64,000 bases of DNA from Ophioceras dolichostomum (GCA_003049485.1 PYST01000115.1:42564-106563); one strand, 5' to 3'; shown: positions 1 through 11,126, counted from the first letter of the stretch. Translations and numbers: made by a program. The notes: generated from the sequence alone by a model not told the origin.

Positions 1-945
1 AGGCGATGTGCTCCTCATTTTTAGCGTAGAGAAGCACCACATCGGCTGGGACGTCTTCATCCCGAGACAGCTTGACGATATCACCGACTTCGACGTCCCT
101 CCACTCAACCGCCCGCCACTCCAGTCCGCCCCCGGCAGGCTCCCTTTTCGGTGCTGCTGTTGGCCGACGGCCAAACCGCCACCATTGCGTCGGCTGTGAG
201 GATACTGCCGTCTCTTCTTCCTCAGTAATGGGAGCGTGGGATCTCCGGAGAACGGTGGCTTCCCTCGCATTCTCGACCTTGTCTAGACGGTGGCGCTTGT
301 AGTCGTCATAGCCCTCCTTGAGAATCGTCAACAAGACGAAGAAGAGAAGCGGCAGGATCTACAGGGCACAGTCAGTCAGCGGTTCCTCCAGGGGCTCGAG
401 GCGCCTCCAGCACAGGGCAAACAACGAAAGGAGTGCGCGCGCACCGTGGTGAAGTTACCCGTGGTGCTGATCCCGGGTATCGTCTGCGGTATCCCGACGC
501 AGAGAAAGTAGAAGTTGTTCAGCCGGGTGAACTGGAACCAGAGTTGCTTTGGAGCGAAGTCCCAGAGCGTGTACCGAGACGTCCGGATCGCATTCGAGAG
601 ATACGCGTGACCCCGGCGCTCGTCAATGAGAGGCGGTAAGGCCGAGTCGTCGTGCAGGTCTTTGCCATCAGATACAACCCGCAAACGAACATGCCGGCCG
701 TCCTTGGAGGGACCTATCGGCTTGTGGAAGAGACCGTGCCGCACGGCATTCCGGACCCCGTCTCTCAGCTGTCGGCCAATCTCCTTAGCGGAAGCGATCA
801 CGCCACTATCCGAGGGTCCTGTGGTGGTCGGACCTTTTGTTGGCCCCGCTTCCCGGCTCCGGTTGCGTTCTATATCCTCGGCCGGAAGCTTTTCAGCCGA
901 TGCGGACGGCGAGGCCCTCTCGCCGTCGCGTGCGACGTTCTGCAT
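1..945 (-). CDS. Dnf3-like P4-type phospholipid flippase, N-terminal part (gene runs off the left edge)
   Basis: P4-ATPases move aminophospholipids to the cytosolic leaflet of Golgi, endosome or plasma membranes. Exon 1 (945-445) encodes a basic, Ser/Pro-rich cytosolic N-terminus and then a conserved block containing SNAIRTSRYTLWDF, FTRLNNFYFLC and PGISTTGNFTT. After an 86-nt intron (444-359), exon 2 resumes in phase with ILPLLFFVLLTILKEGYDDY and RHRLDKVENA. It stays open to base 1 and includes the start of the actuator region (VGDIVKLSRDEDVPADVVLLYA). The NFYFLC...GYDDYKRHRLDK pairing is typical of P4-ATPases, and the PGISTTG spacing recalls yeast Dnf3 rather than Drs2 or Neo1. The phosphorylation DKTG motif and the rest of the enzyme lie outside the window. 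The family is seen directly; the Dnf3 assignment is from memory of the family. Confidence 0.85.
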
Positions 946-2589
946 AGTGATGACGCCAGCCAGAGTTCACCACAGGGGGAGTCTCCTCCTCTGGCGGCTT
1001 GTTGATGAACGAATGGATGAGGAGGGGCTGATGATATACACGTCAACCTGACGCGGCATTTCCTCCAGAGCCGGACTCCGTTGGTGTTAGGAATAAATAC
1101 GAACAAGGAGAAACTTGGAATTACCGCCTTCCGAACCCCGTAGGCTGTTCTGGGGGACAGGGCGGGAAATCAGGAACAAAAAAAGAAGCGAGCGACAAAG
1201 ACTAGAACACCCCAAGAACAGCCGGAATTAATCACTGCGCTTCCAGCTTCAGATCTGCCTCATTCGTCCCAATTCGTCCCAAGCTGTCTTGAAAAGGGGA
1301 GGCGGAATATCAGCCTCAGCTAGGAGTCTGGTGGCCTCCTCCTGCTCGACGGCGCTGTGGCTGACGGCGAACTGAATAGCATGGAACGAACGAGCGGCGC
1401 AAGACACCACAAACGCCAGCGAACTACCAGCGCATCAAAAAAAAAAATACGGGGATCGCTGGGCGGTGCTTGGCTTTCTGAAACTGAATCCTCGAGCAAA
1501 AAATGCGAGGGGAAACCCAAGGGAACAAGTCGCCGGAGTTGGGAGACTCCCTCCTGAGTCCTGATGTTAACAGTCAAAGGAGAAAGAGAAAAAGGAGAGA
1601 GAGAATGGCGAGAAAAAAAATATGAGGATTTCGACAATTTTGGGTCTCTTCGAAATATGGAAAACTGGAAATCGCCGTCCTTGGTTCTGGACCCAAACAA
1701 TTGATGCCTGCCCCATTGATGATCAATCATCAGTCCCGTTCAGTCCCGCGCAAAGCCAAGCACTGTGGCTGGAGGGTGGGCGAGCTGGCGATCCGATTCT
1801 GAGAATTCCAAGATCTTACCCCTGGAGGTGGACCCCGCCAATGTCCGTCAGGTGTTCGTGCCTCCTGTAGGTTCCCACTACCGGCTAAAGCAGGCAGGGA
1901 AATATGGGGCACCCCAACTTTCTTGGCGATATATGACGCACGGCGTTCGACCGTTTCGTTGACTTCGATCCAGCCACGTGGGGTCAAGGAGAGGGCCTCG
2001 ATCGATCTTCCTCGCGTCCAGGAAGGGACGAGAGGTTCCCAGATTCGTTATCATATGCGCGGGCCATTGGGAATACATCAATGCCTAGGTAGCCCCGACA
2101 GCCGTTTCCCCATTACGCTTCTAGCTGCTCTAACCTGAGCAGAACTGAGCACGGGGTGATCACAGGGTGACTACAAGGTGATTAGCCTGGGCCACACTTG
2201 GCATCGTTTCAGCACTCAGTTAAACTTGCCAGTGCCACGCGCCCTGCCTCCAGGCTTTATGTAGGTGCCTGGCAAGCGCCGGCCTCCAGGAACACACGCG
2301 CAGACTCGGCCTGGTTTGCCTTTATGGACGGTTTTGATGATTTTGACGCGACCGAGTGTCCCCCTACGCCTGCCTGTCTTACGTTCAGTCCCTCGTAGCA
2401 ATTGAAACACCTGCTCATTACAGCTCAGATTGAGAAAGGCCTCAAACATGCCGGCCAGGCACTGTAGGTCTCAGTGTACGCGCGTAGTATTAGGTAGGTG
2501 GGCAAAGAAAAGAGAGAAGCAACTTTTGCTGATTGGTATCTCGGGGCTTACTCCGGGCGGGCAGGGCGGGCAGGGCGGGCAGGGCGTGG
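946..2589. other. Intergenic region upstream of the flippase gene
   Basis: No coding stretch with recognisable protein features is present. Open frames here are short, lack fungal splice structure and resemble no family I know. The first few hundred bases should contain the flippase promoter and 5' leader. An A-rich stretch lies near 1437-1450 and purine-rich runs near 1575-1625. The right end carries the G-rich tandem repeat listed separately. Confidence 0.5.
2555..2586 (+). repeat. G-rich tandem repeat (GGGCGGGCA unit)
   Basis: A 9-base unit GGGCGGGCA is repeated about three and a half times without interruption, giving seven runs of three G separated by one- or two-base loops. Four or more closely spaced G-triplets meet the usual pattern for an intramolecular G-quadruplex on the plus strand. 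It lies at the edge of the retroelement relic on its right. Confidence 0.85.
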
Positions 2590-2998
2590 CTGGCTCGATG
2601 CACATCTTATAGTAGAAGCCGTAGTAGCGAAAAACGGCGATATTCTAGTAGTTTCGGAGGTGACGTTGTTGGTGGCGAACTCTACCCAATCGCCCTGTTT
2701 GAAGCTAATGTACGATCGCAGGCACTATTTAAAAATCGAGTTGACCCTTTTGGTCTGGCCGTCAGTCTCAGGGTGGAAAAACGAAAAATGCTTTAAGGTT
2801 ACCCCCAATCGTTCGGAGAGGTGGCGCCAAAACTCAGATACGAACTGAGTGCCTCGGTCGGAAACAACGCTGTCTGGGGTGCCGTGTAAGCTAGGTATAT
2901 ATATCCGTCGGACGAAAACGCCAGCAAGCTCGTCGGCTTCCAAACCTTTTATGACGACCAGAGCTGCATGACGGAGAACAGAATTTAACGACGTGGTG
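2590..2998 (-). mobile_element. Gypsy-type LTR retrotransposon integrase fragment (dead relic)
   Basis: Read on the minus strand, this matches the second half of a Ty3/Gypsy integrase core. VVIKGLEADELAGVFVR is followed by LHGTPDSVVSDRGTQFVSEF, which holds the second catalytic Asp, and by HPETDGQTKRVN, which holds the catalytic Glu region. After a premature stop at about 2725 the homology resumes (SYISFKQGDWVEFATNNVTSETTRISPFFA), with a short internal deletion and a later one-base shift (RYYGFYYKMCIEPA). No reverse transcriptase, RNase H, gag, LTR or target-site duplication is recognisable nearby, so only about 400 bp remain. It cannot encode an active enzyme. Confidence 0.85.
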
Positions 2999-3019
2999 CT
3001 AAGTGTGGGGTACGGGTAA

Positions 3020-4393
3020 TCACGTGACAGATGGGGCCGGAATGCTCGGGGAAGAGCGGGCTCGGCCCGTGACATCTAGCTTCGGAATCCCCCACATGTC
3101 CCTCGCCGCCTTCCACAGCAACTCGTTCACCCCATCGTTGTTGCTGTTGTAGAATTGCTGGGCCCCCACGGCCCCCCATGCACCACAACGAACTCTCTTA
3201 GGGCTTTAGAGCACTGGTGCTCGTCGTCCTCGCTCTGCCCACTGCCCCAGTGAATCACGTCCTGGTCTACAGACTCCTTCGTCTTGGATCTGATCAGGAG
3301 GAGTCTCTTCTGCTTGACTTCCCACCGGACCTTCCCGTGCCACCTGGCGATGCCCTCAGTAAACGAACTATTCCGACCACGGAGTTGTTTTAGTCGATTA
3401 GTAGAGGGAGATAGTACCAAGGCAGGTGTTATTGACCAGCAAGCAGATTTTGACCGGCCAAAGTGGCCATGAAGTCTGCTCGGTCTCTTTGACGTACCGA
3501 AAGAAGAGCAGAACGACCCCTTTCTTGGCCATATCTTGCCACAGTTCTCGGAGGCACGTCGTCATGGCCTCCTCCAGCGTAAGCGGATCCGATGTCAAGA
3601 CCTGTTTCATCGATATCAGCGGGTCTCACCACACGATTTGAGAAGCCAGCAAACCAAGTGGTAATGGTCATAGTTACCATCTTGGACCTCTCGTTCCTCT
3701 GGAACTTCGACGACTCCCCATCCCACTTCCACGACATGCTGCTACCGTCGAAGCTCTGCCACCCCTCATTCTCAAGCAGCTGACCACGCCTTGCTCCGAG
3801 CTCGAGTCGATCAGGATCCCCATGTTGTGGCAGCGCGCCACGCGATGGCCGTCGAGATCGTAGAACCGGAAGTCCCACCGATTCTCACGCGAACAGGCCT
3901 CCAGGTCCGCAATGACGCTGGCCGCGAAGGAGGTGCACCGCCCGCTCTTGAACTTCCACGCGATCGAAAGGTCCTTCCATCGCTCCTCAATAGGGTTTCC
4001 CAGCTCGCGAGGCTGCTGTTTCTTCTCCTTAAGCTTTCCCAGCTCGGAAACCACCTTCTTCGTGATATCACTTAGCCGGTCGGGGCGCTTGAGGAAGTCT
4101 GTGTAGGACAGGCCGCCCAGACTTAGCAGGAGGTCAACCATCGGGTAAGTCGAGTATGGCACGCTCTGGAAGTGGTTCTCCCAGACGTACTGGGCGAGTT
4201 CGGCGTCCGAGACCTGGTTAGCACCCGGGATCGGCTCAAAGGCCTCCAGGTTCCGATCCTCGGTCCGCGAGCCGGCGTTAGCGAGGGCGCGTCGGCCCCT
4301 TTTACCGGCGTTAATGTCGTCGAATTCTTGCTGCAGCGAGTTGTGTATTAGGAGTTAGGGGTGATAACTACCCTGGTCGTCGTCGGACTGCAT
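3020..4393 (-). pseudogene. Hypothetical fungal protein gene with at least two reading-frame breaks
   Basis: A protein-like signal runs through several frames. A short exon 1 (MQSDDDQ, 4393-4372) is followed by a probable 45-nt intron and an exon encoding FEPIPGANQVSDAELAQYVW, then SLGGLSYTDFLKRPDRLSDI, GRCTSFAASVIADLEA and WDFRFYDLDGHRVARCHNMG. The frame breaks near 3800 and continues as LLENEGWQSFDGSSMSWKWD. Two good introns then link the next parts: GTAACT...CAG from about 3678, and GTACGT...TAG from about 3499. They join ...SKM to VLTSDPLTLEEAMTTCLRELW and ...VVLLFFR to SFTEGIARWHGKVRWEVKQK. A second one-base break near 3170 precedes FYNSNNDGVNELLWKAARD and a stop at 3020. I do not recognise the family. 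The breaks could be real decay next to the transposon relic or sequencing indels. Confidence 0.6.
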
Positions 4394-5986
4394 TGTGGGG
4401 TGCCCTTTAAGTGGAGATATAGGTAATAAGAGGCTTGAAAGAGGTTACGACAGTTGAAGGAAATGTTTGGTGTCAGGAATAGTGAACGATGGAGGCGATA
4501 GTCGAGATGTTTAGCTCGACAAAATGATTATTGTTACGCCGCAGAAAAAAAAGGAAAAAGAAAAACAGGGAAAGGGTCCCCCATAAAGCAGTGTGGCTGC
4601 CAACCTATATGTAGCGTTACAGGCTGTTGTCAGTAGTTAGCACTTAAAGGTGGTTCAGCTGGTATGAGCAATATCCTCGACGCCTGCCACGACCTCGTCG
4701 CTGTTCAAACTTGCGCCAGGCACTTCACTCACTCTGCCTGCATAGCAATGTGGCCAGCCCATGCACCAACGCGGCCCATACGCACATCTGTTTCATAGGC
4801 CGGGGTGACCGATACATCGTATTGTATAATGTGCAGAATCAGACCAATGAGCGCAACCAGTCAGCTGCTGTAGTACAGTAGGGCGGTGTCGAGTGGCTTG
4901 TTCGTCGGCCACCCTACTTGGACCGACGATAACACGGCCGTAGAAACCACCACCTTCTCACCATTTTGCGCGATTCTCGGGGCAGTTTCCCGTTGCACAT
5001 GCATCCTCCAGTTTGGCCTTTTATAGACCTTTTAACGGAAACGCCAGGCCCCTGCGCAAAGGCGGCACGTCACACACCTTTTAGCCCCCAGGCCAACCAG
5101 CTCGTCGAGCTGTGGGGAGGCAAGACCCATCAGCTGCAGCCTCGTTCGCAGCTGCAGCGGCAAGGAGCGCCATAGCTGACGCGGCCTCTTTTCGAGTGGG
5201 ACGGAAAAGGCCGCTGAGCACCAGAGCAAGAGAAAGAGATGTCTGGATATGTCACCCTGCCTGGGGGCGGGCGCATACGAGTGCTAAACTTGGGTACATC
5301 TGGACGTCAAGAGGTGTAAGGCGGACAAGCAATACCAGGACGAGAAGGGCGGCCATCAGGCTGGCTCGTGTAAGCCGCACTACCTAAATCTCGGCCCACC
5401 CCCTCCCCCCTTAGATATCGGCCACCAAAAAAAAAAAAAAAAAAAACCAGTATCAGCTTTGCATACAATTTTCACCGCACCACGATCCCGTCGACAGCCT
5501 CAGTCAATACGGCTTCAAGCTTTCCCCGGGCCTTCTACACGTCCCATGCGGTCGCAAACACCGCGTTCGGGTCGGGCTAACTCGCCCGAAACGTTCAAAC
5601 GATGGCATACTCTTGGGCTGCGCCCCTTTCAAGAACAGCAAAAGCTCATTGGTTCTGTTTCTACCCGCTTGACAGCATGCGCTCTCTTTCACGCAAGATT
5701 TCGGCTGGTTGTATAGCATTTATTGATTGCTGCATCAGGGGCTTATAGGCTCTAGCCTGCTGCAAACGGGTTCAAGATTCGATCTTCCCGACTCCCCCCT
5801 CCTTCTTATAAAATGTAAGGCATATCAGCATGGTATTGCTTTCGGTTCGTTTCTTATTATTTTGCTTGCCCGCGTGTGCCAGTCAGCCAGCCAGCCTTGC
5901 CTGTGCGACCCGCTGCCCCTTTTCGAAGAACCTGACGTAGCTCCAGGCAGGGCCTTTTCTTTTCTTTGGGCAAGGGGCAGTTCTAG
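4394..5986. other. Intergenic region; no gene seen
   Basis: No open frame here shows family features or convincing exon structure. The stretch holds an A/G-rich run near 4540-4570, a C-rich run followed by a 20-base A tract at 5427-5446 (listed separately), and a T-arm-like sequence near 5767 that I rejected as a tRNA. Confidence 0.5.
5427..5446 (+). repeat. 20-base A tract
   Basis: An uninterrupted run of 20 A follows a C/T-rich stretch. It could be a simple homopolymer or the 3' tail of a retroposed (SINE or LINE-like) copy; no matching body or target-site duplication was identified. Confidence 0.9.
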
Positions 5987-6759
5987 TTAGGACCGCAGCT
6001 TCGTGTTCGCCTTCGTCTTGTTCCTGTCGCGGTTCCCGGGGATCAGCCACTCCCCGTTCTCGACTTCTTCCGGGTGGATGAGGGCCTCGCCGGTGAGGAT
6101 GTTCCGGAACTCCCCGCCGAAGGCGGCGATGGCCTCGATGAACACGGCGTTGAAGCCGTCGGCCAGCACCTTCGCCACGGGCCTGAGGGGTATCTGCAGC
6201 TTGGCGGTTATGGCGTCGCTGGCCTTGGTGGACGCCGCCTGCTCCTTCCTGAGGCTGGCCACCACCTGCTTGTTCAGCCGGAGCTTCTCGAACCGCGGCT
6301 TCGCCTCGACCATGCTCGCCATGGTGCGGCGGACGGACCAGGAGAGGGCGGCCGCCGTGTCGGCGATCGCAACGGCTCTGTGGTTGGGAACCAAAGGGAG
6401 GAAAGAGAGGAAGGAGGAGATGATGATTAGTGATGATGGTGCTGTACTGTCTGCACTACTAAACTGTTTAGGTCAAGGAAGGGGTCCGCTATCTCTAAGA
6501 CGTACTCTGGGGCGTTCAACATCTGCGAGGCCGTAGCTGCGTCTTCGGTTCTGCCGATATCAGACAGGAGCTCCTGCCAGATCCTGTTCATCGGCAAGGC
6601 GCCGAAGAGGGTGCCGCTCCAGGCGTCGAGTTCGTGGGTGAGTCGGTCGGTCGTCTGCTTGATCGTCGTCAAAGTGGCCACGATTTCCCTGCCGCCGGAC
6701 AGCACGCCACTAGCGCCGACGCCGAAGGCAAGGGCCAAGACGATCTTGGCCACACGCAT
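5987..6759 (-). CDS. HsbA-type hydrophobic-surface-binding / cell-wall galactomannoprotein-like secreted protein
   Basis: The predicted 214-residue protein begins with a clear signal peptide (MRVAKIVLALAFGVGASGVL). It continues as a helical, Cys-free domain of the HsbA type (fungal hydrophobic surface binding protein A, which adsorbs to hydrophobic substrates and recruits hydrolases). Exon 1 (6759-6506) ends ...NAPE at a perfect GTACGT donor. The 128-nt intron (6505-6378) contains a CTAATC branch site, and exon 2 (6377-5987) resumes in phase as AVAIADTAAALSWSVRRTM and runs to ...NRDRNKTKANTKLRS. The downstream half has the usual alternating Ala/Lys helical pattern (VVASLRKEQAASTKASDAI) and an HPEEVENGEWLIP segment. 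There is no GPI signal. Family identification rests on overall pattern and size, so it is probable rather than certain. Confidence 0.7.
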
Positions 6760-7508
6760 GGTTTAGTTGCGAGGCGAAATGTGTTCCGCCTTCGGCCCGT
6801 TGTTTCCTTGCTAATTGGCAAACACAGAGGAGTGAATTCGCGAAAGAAAGAAGACATGGAGGGTGGCTGAGACGGGGCTAAGAAATGTAGGGGGGGGGGC
6901 CTAGATCCCTTTCGAGTTTTGAAGACCCATCGTTATTAAACCATGACTATTTTCTGTGTGCCACTGTGTCCCTACCAAGTCTGGAATCGATGCGTCTTCG
7001 TGTGCCGAGTTGCGTCAACAATTTGGTAATAGTGACGGGGGGCGACGAGGGGTTCGCATACTTTGCGAGCGCCCACGGCCACCTCAATCAGAGACCATCA
7101 GACAGCAGCAGCAACAATTAACCAAACCCAGAAGCGCAGTCCAGATCCGGGCCATAGTCTAGGACGTGTTCCAGGCCATTCATGACTGTATCTCTTGTCA
7201 TGTCCTCCCCACCCTCTTGAGCGGGACTCGGAGCCTATTTTGACGCCATGCAATTTTTGCAGCCCCGGCCCCGGAAGGCTGTTGACAAATTGGTATCATA
7301 TCATACAGAAACATTAAGCTGGTTGCAAGAGGAGCTTTTCTCCTATCGGAAATATTCGCCAACTTCGGAAGGAAACAAAAGCAAACAGCGACAGACATAT
7401 CCAGACAAAAAGTATTACACAGCCCCCGCACGCCCTCCGGCTTCCTCCATTCGCCCTTCAACTACTCCCTCTTAGGTACCTAGACACCCAGGTAGCCACC
7501 ATTCCAGC
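6760..7508. other. Intergenic region between the HsbA-like and four-pass membrane protein genes
   Basis: Nothing coding is recognisable. A nine-base G run sits near 6891. The left part should hold the promoter and leader of the HsbA-like gene, and the right part the 3' end of the membrane protein transcript. Confidence 0.45.
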
Positions 7509-8797
7509 TCAAGGAACGCCGCCGCCTTGTGGCGTATGCTGCTGGGCGTCAGGATGGCGAGGCAAGGCGTCCGCGCTGACCTCGCTCACGGGGCCCGGCG
7601 ACGGCACGGCCTCACGGGTGGAGATCTCCGGGGTACCCCCCGGCATCTGCATCTGTTGCTGTGGCAGTGGCTGCTGCTGCGTGAAGCCGCCGGCATACAT
7701 GCTGGTGTGGGCCTGGCTCAAGTGGGCCGGAGGCGGCTGGAGCATCACCGGCTGCGGCATCATGTACGGCTGTGCACCGCCGTAGTACATGCTCTGCCCG
7801 GGCATCGCCGGCGCCTGGATCACGTAGAGGGCCGACCTCATCTGGTTGCGGCGGTTGCATTCGATGCAGAATCGGACGAAGAGGATAAAGTGGAGGATTC
7901 TGGTGGCAAGGTGGCAGCAAGAGACAGAGCGAGAACTTGGGTGTTAGCATTCTGCGATTTGGACTCTTCTCGGGGGATGGACATCGCCAGTGCCGTTGTC
8001 ATCATGATAATGACAATCGACACTATACTCTGGGTCAGCCGGAGGGGGGACTAGGTGAGTTGCTCACGTAAGGAGGACCAGGAAGGCCAGAATGGAGAGC
8101 TCCAACGATTGAAAAACCCCATAATCGCCGCTTCGCAGGTAATACCGACGGTAACAGGAGGAGTAGGAGGAATAGGATGAGGAGGAGTAGTAGCTGTAGC
8201 CACCGCACTGGTGGTATGAAACGAACAAGGCCAGGAACGCCATCGAGACTGTTGGACGATAGGCCGTGTCAGCCAGTCAGTCACTTTACCCAAGGACGGC
8301 TCAACGAAGCCCAACACGAATAGGAAGAGAAAGGATCGTTACGTACTGACAAAGTCCAGCCAGTTGATGAGATGGAGGCCGACATGGGCGCCAGGATGGA
8401 TGCCCCTGTGGTCCCTGTGAACGCATACAGTGATGAACTCGGCGATCTGCCAGCACAGAGATACGATTGCCTAAAAGTAACGGAACGTTCAAGCAACGTT
8501 AGCTCGATGGAGAAGAGAGGAGGCGAGACAGTCCAGGAGAATGATAAGACGCACGCAGCAGAAACCCAACAGGAAGTCGATCAGGGCGTCGTCCGACCAG
8601 TAAAACTGTGCGTAGATGCCCGCGGAGACACCGATGAGGATGACGTCGAACACGATGATGAAAGACCCCAGCACCAGCTTCGCGACGAACCACCCTTTGC
8701 TCGACACCACTTTGTTGACAGCCATCGGCTGGTAGGCCGCCGGAGCCATCCCCATCCCCATCGCCGGCACGAGCGGGGGAATGCCGCCCTTGTCCAT
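7509..8797 (-). CDS. Four-transmembrane (MARVEL-like) integral membrane protein with Pro/Gln/Met-rich tail
   Basis: Four exons join in phase (8797-8555, 8470-8347, 8248-8068, 7899-7509) to give 312 residues. A cytosolic N-terminus precedes TM1 (LVLGSFIIVFDVILIGVSAG), TM2 (LLGFCCAIVSLCWQIAEFI), TM3 (ISMAFLALFVSYHQC) and TM4 (LSILAFLVLLTILHFILFV). Between TM3 and TM4 is a Ser/Tyr-rich loop. After TM4 a FCIECNRRNQ motif leads into a long low-complexity tail rich in Pro, Gln and Met, including several QQ/PQ blocks. The introns have GTGCGT, GTACGT and GTGAGC donors; the first carries a GCTAAC branch site. Four-pass topology with short loops is typical of MARVEL-domain proteins that organise membrane subdomains, but no diagnostic residue proves the family. 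The exact substrate or partner is unknown. Confidence 0.7.
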
Positions 8798-10265
8798 GGC
8801 GTCGGAAAGGGAGGAAGGTCGGTTGATCGGTGAACTCGTATGCCGGTGTCGGTTGCTTGCCCCCTTTCAAGACGATGCCGACTCGGCGAACACCGTTTAT
8901 TGGAGGTAGTTATACACCGTCCCGTGGCCCACAGTGGCACCGTGGGCGTGGGATTGCGGGAGAACTTTCTTGCTGGCCTGAACGTCAAAAACGAGCGGAA
9001 GAATCAGAATATACCGTGTTAGTGAGACTTCGCGCTAAAGAAGGTGAGACACGGCGGATCGGAGTATTATAAAGTGGCTACTCCTCCGATGGGCATCTCA
9101 AGACCCTCACCAACACACGAACAAAATGGAAAATTAATCATGTGTGAGAAGTAGAAATGGGGGAGCTTGAACATTTTCAGGAGGACCTGCCGAAGGATTT
9201 GTGACCCAAGAACCCCCCCCCCCCCCNNNNNNNNNNNNNNNNNNNNNNNNNNNNNNNNNNNNNNNNNNNCCCCCCCCCCCCCCCTGCTGCTGTTGCTGCT
9301 TGTTGCCGTCCGCCCATGTCCGCCCATCGCCCCCAACACACAACACTCACAGGCAGATGAGGCAGATGACAGGGGCCATCGCCAAGACCATTCGGGGAGA
9401 TTGAAATAGAACGCCACAAGCCTCAGCTTGCCGTTCGTGCAACGGTCCTTAGTCTCGGAACGAATCACAGGGCTCCAAACCGTCCAAAACAAGGGTGCAG
9501 TACCCCGACTTTGGGCTGTCCAGCGGCCGCAGCCTGATTCTTCTGCCGATGCACAACCTGATCGGGTCACCCATCGTACTCCACAGGCTCACGCCTCAAG
9601 AGAAGGAAAGTTCCGAAAGGCAGCCAGTGCAACAGTGGACAGAACAAGTGCGGCGACATGCGAGGCGGAAGACCCCCCGAAAGACCAGACGACTCTCTCT
9701 GTGCACGAGCGGATGGATCCAAAGTCTCACCGACAAGACCGGGACAGCCTTGCAAGGCCTGAAGCCAAATGATGGTCTGGTTTGCACATTGATGGTTGCT
9801 GCCAACACCCAGCGGCACGCGCCGATCATCATTGGGCGACGATGACCAGGTTGATATGATGTACCATGCAAATTAGAAACCGTGACCGTGAACCGTGCCC
9901 CCTCTCATTAACGCCAGCTAGCATCAGAAAAACGCCACGCATGTTTCAACACGCCCAAGGATTCACGCTTTTTTTTTTCTTCCGTCATATGTCCATCCAT
10001 CCATCCATCGTCCCTCCTCCATCCCCCGCGTCCGCGAAGACGGCGGTTTTATATATGGGAAAATATGTAGGGGAGTTCAACGTAATTGCAAACAAGCAAG
10101 CATGCCAAGGCCAGAAAAAAAAAAGAAAAAAAAAAGTAAAAGAAGAGGATGGACAATACGATGAATATAGAAACACATCACGCGTTCCCTTTTCCCTTTT
10201 CTTCCCTCTCTGCCGTTCCCCTCCCTCTGTCGGCCCACTAGGGCAATCCTTAATCATCATTATCA
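8798..10265. other. Intergenic region with an assembly gap
   Basis: It contains the promoter side of the membrane protein gene, a poly-C tract with an N gap, and the 3' flank of SEC11. CATC repeats lie at about 9992-10008. The open frames at 9428-9845 have no family features, and I do not call them. Confidence 0.5.
9213..9284. repeat. Poly-C tract interrupted by a 43-base N gap
   Basis: Fourteen C, then 43 N (9227-9269), then fifteen C, followed by CTG/TTG-type repeats. The true length of the homopolymer is unresolved; assemblers commonly collapse or break at such tracts. Confidence 0.95.
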
Positions 10266-11126
10266 TCATTCGCGCTGGAGAACGACCATGAGCCCCATAA
10301 TGCCCAACATGGCCGTCTTCATCCAGGGATGTTCCGACAGCATGATGGTCACGTACCCCACGAAGGGTATGTAGCCGACCACGCTGCCGATGATGTCTTT
10401 CCGCTCCAGGTAGTCCTGCCCCCGTGCGTAGAGCTCCGTGTCGTCCGCCGCGTTGTTGTCGCCCTTTGTGAGCAGCTTCGCCTTCGGTCTAGTAGTAGGA
10501 GTAGTCGTCGTCCCACGAAGTCAGTCAGTCAACTGGACTGGCAGCTGCCAAAGCACTCCGGGGAGACGGGGAGAGAGAAAGAGGCACAACGGAGTGGGGG
10601 AACAAGGCAACGATAATGATGATAGCTTGCTGGGCGTTGCTGAGGGAAGAGGGAAGTAGGTAGGTAGCGAAGGAGGCCAGCTAGGTGACTTACCCAGTAC
10701 CGAATTTCCTGACGACCCGATGTACGATGGGGATGTCCTTCCCCTGCACGTTGTAGACCACGATCTCGCCGATGTCTGTCTCCTGTACTAAATTCCGGTT
10801 CCACAGGAACAGGAGGTCGCCGCGCTGGAAGGCCGGCTCCATGGAGCCCGAGAGGACGACGACGATTGGGGACGGCGAGTCTGTCATGACGGAGAGGCCT
10901 TTCCACATCTGCGTTACGGCGGGGATTGGCATCAAGGTGCAACTTGGTCAGTCACCACGATATGGCTTGGTTGTAGAGCAGAGTCCAGCGCAAGAAGGAT
11001 AACAGTCGGAGACTGCGGGGCTTGCTTGGGTTGGATAGGACGTACCATGAACGCGGTCGAGAGGATCAGGGCGAAGTTAAGCAGCTGCGAAGCTACTTGC
11101 CTCGGGTTTTGTAGACCCGAAAACAT
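10266..11126 (-). CDS. SEC11: Signal peptidase complex catalytic subunit SEC11
   Basis: SEC11 is the ER-membrane serine protease that removes signal peptides. Exons 11126-11046, 10908-10694 and 10488-10266 join in phase to a 172-residue protein, the usual Sec11 length. It has an N-terminal segment and membrane anchor (MFSGLQNPRQVASQLLNFAL), then MWKGLSVMTDSPSPIVVVLS. The nucleophile box is SGSMEPAFQRGDLLFL, with the Ser of SGSMEP. The ER-type His box is IPIVHRVVRKFG, where His replaces the bacterial Lys. The acidic box is LLTKGDNNAADDTELY. A C-terminal segment with GSVVGYIPFVGYVTIM follows. Donors are GTACGT and GTAAGT. Its start lies 338 bp from the divergent CWF19 start, so the two probably share a promoter region. 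An in-frame ATG further upstream (11231) gives no conserved sequence, so the 11126 start is preferred. Confidence 0.95.

Noticed and set aside
5765..5790. tRNA T-arm-like string
   Set aside because: No matching acceptor stem, D-arm or anticodon arm could be drawn around it.
9428..9845. Overlapping 114- and 116-residue frames
   Set aside because: No family features, and the two frames overlap each other in different phases.
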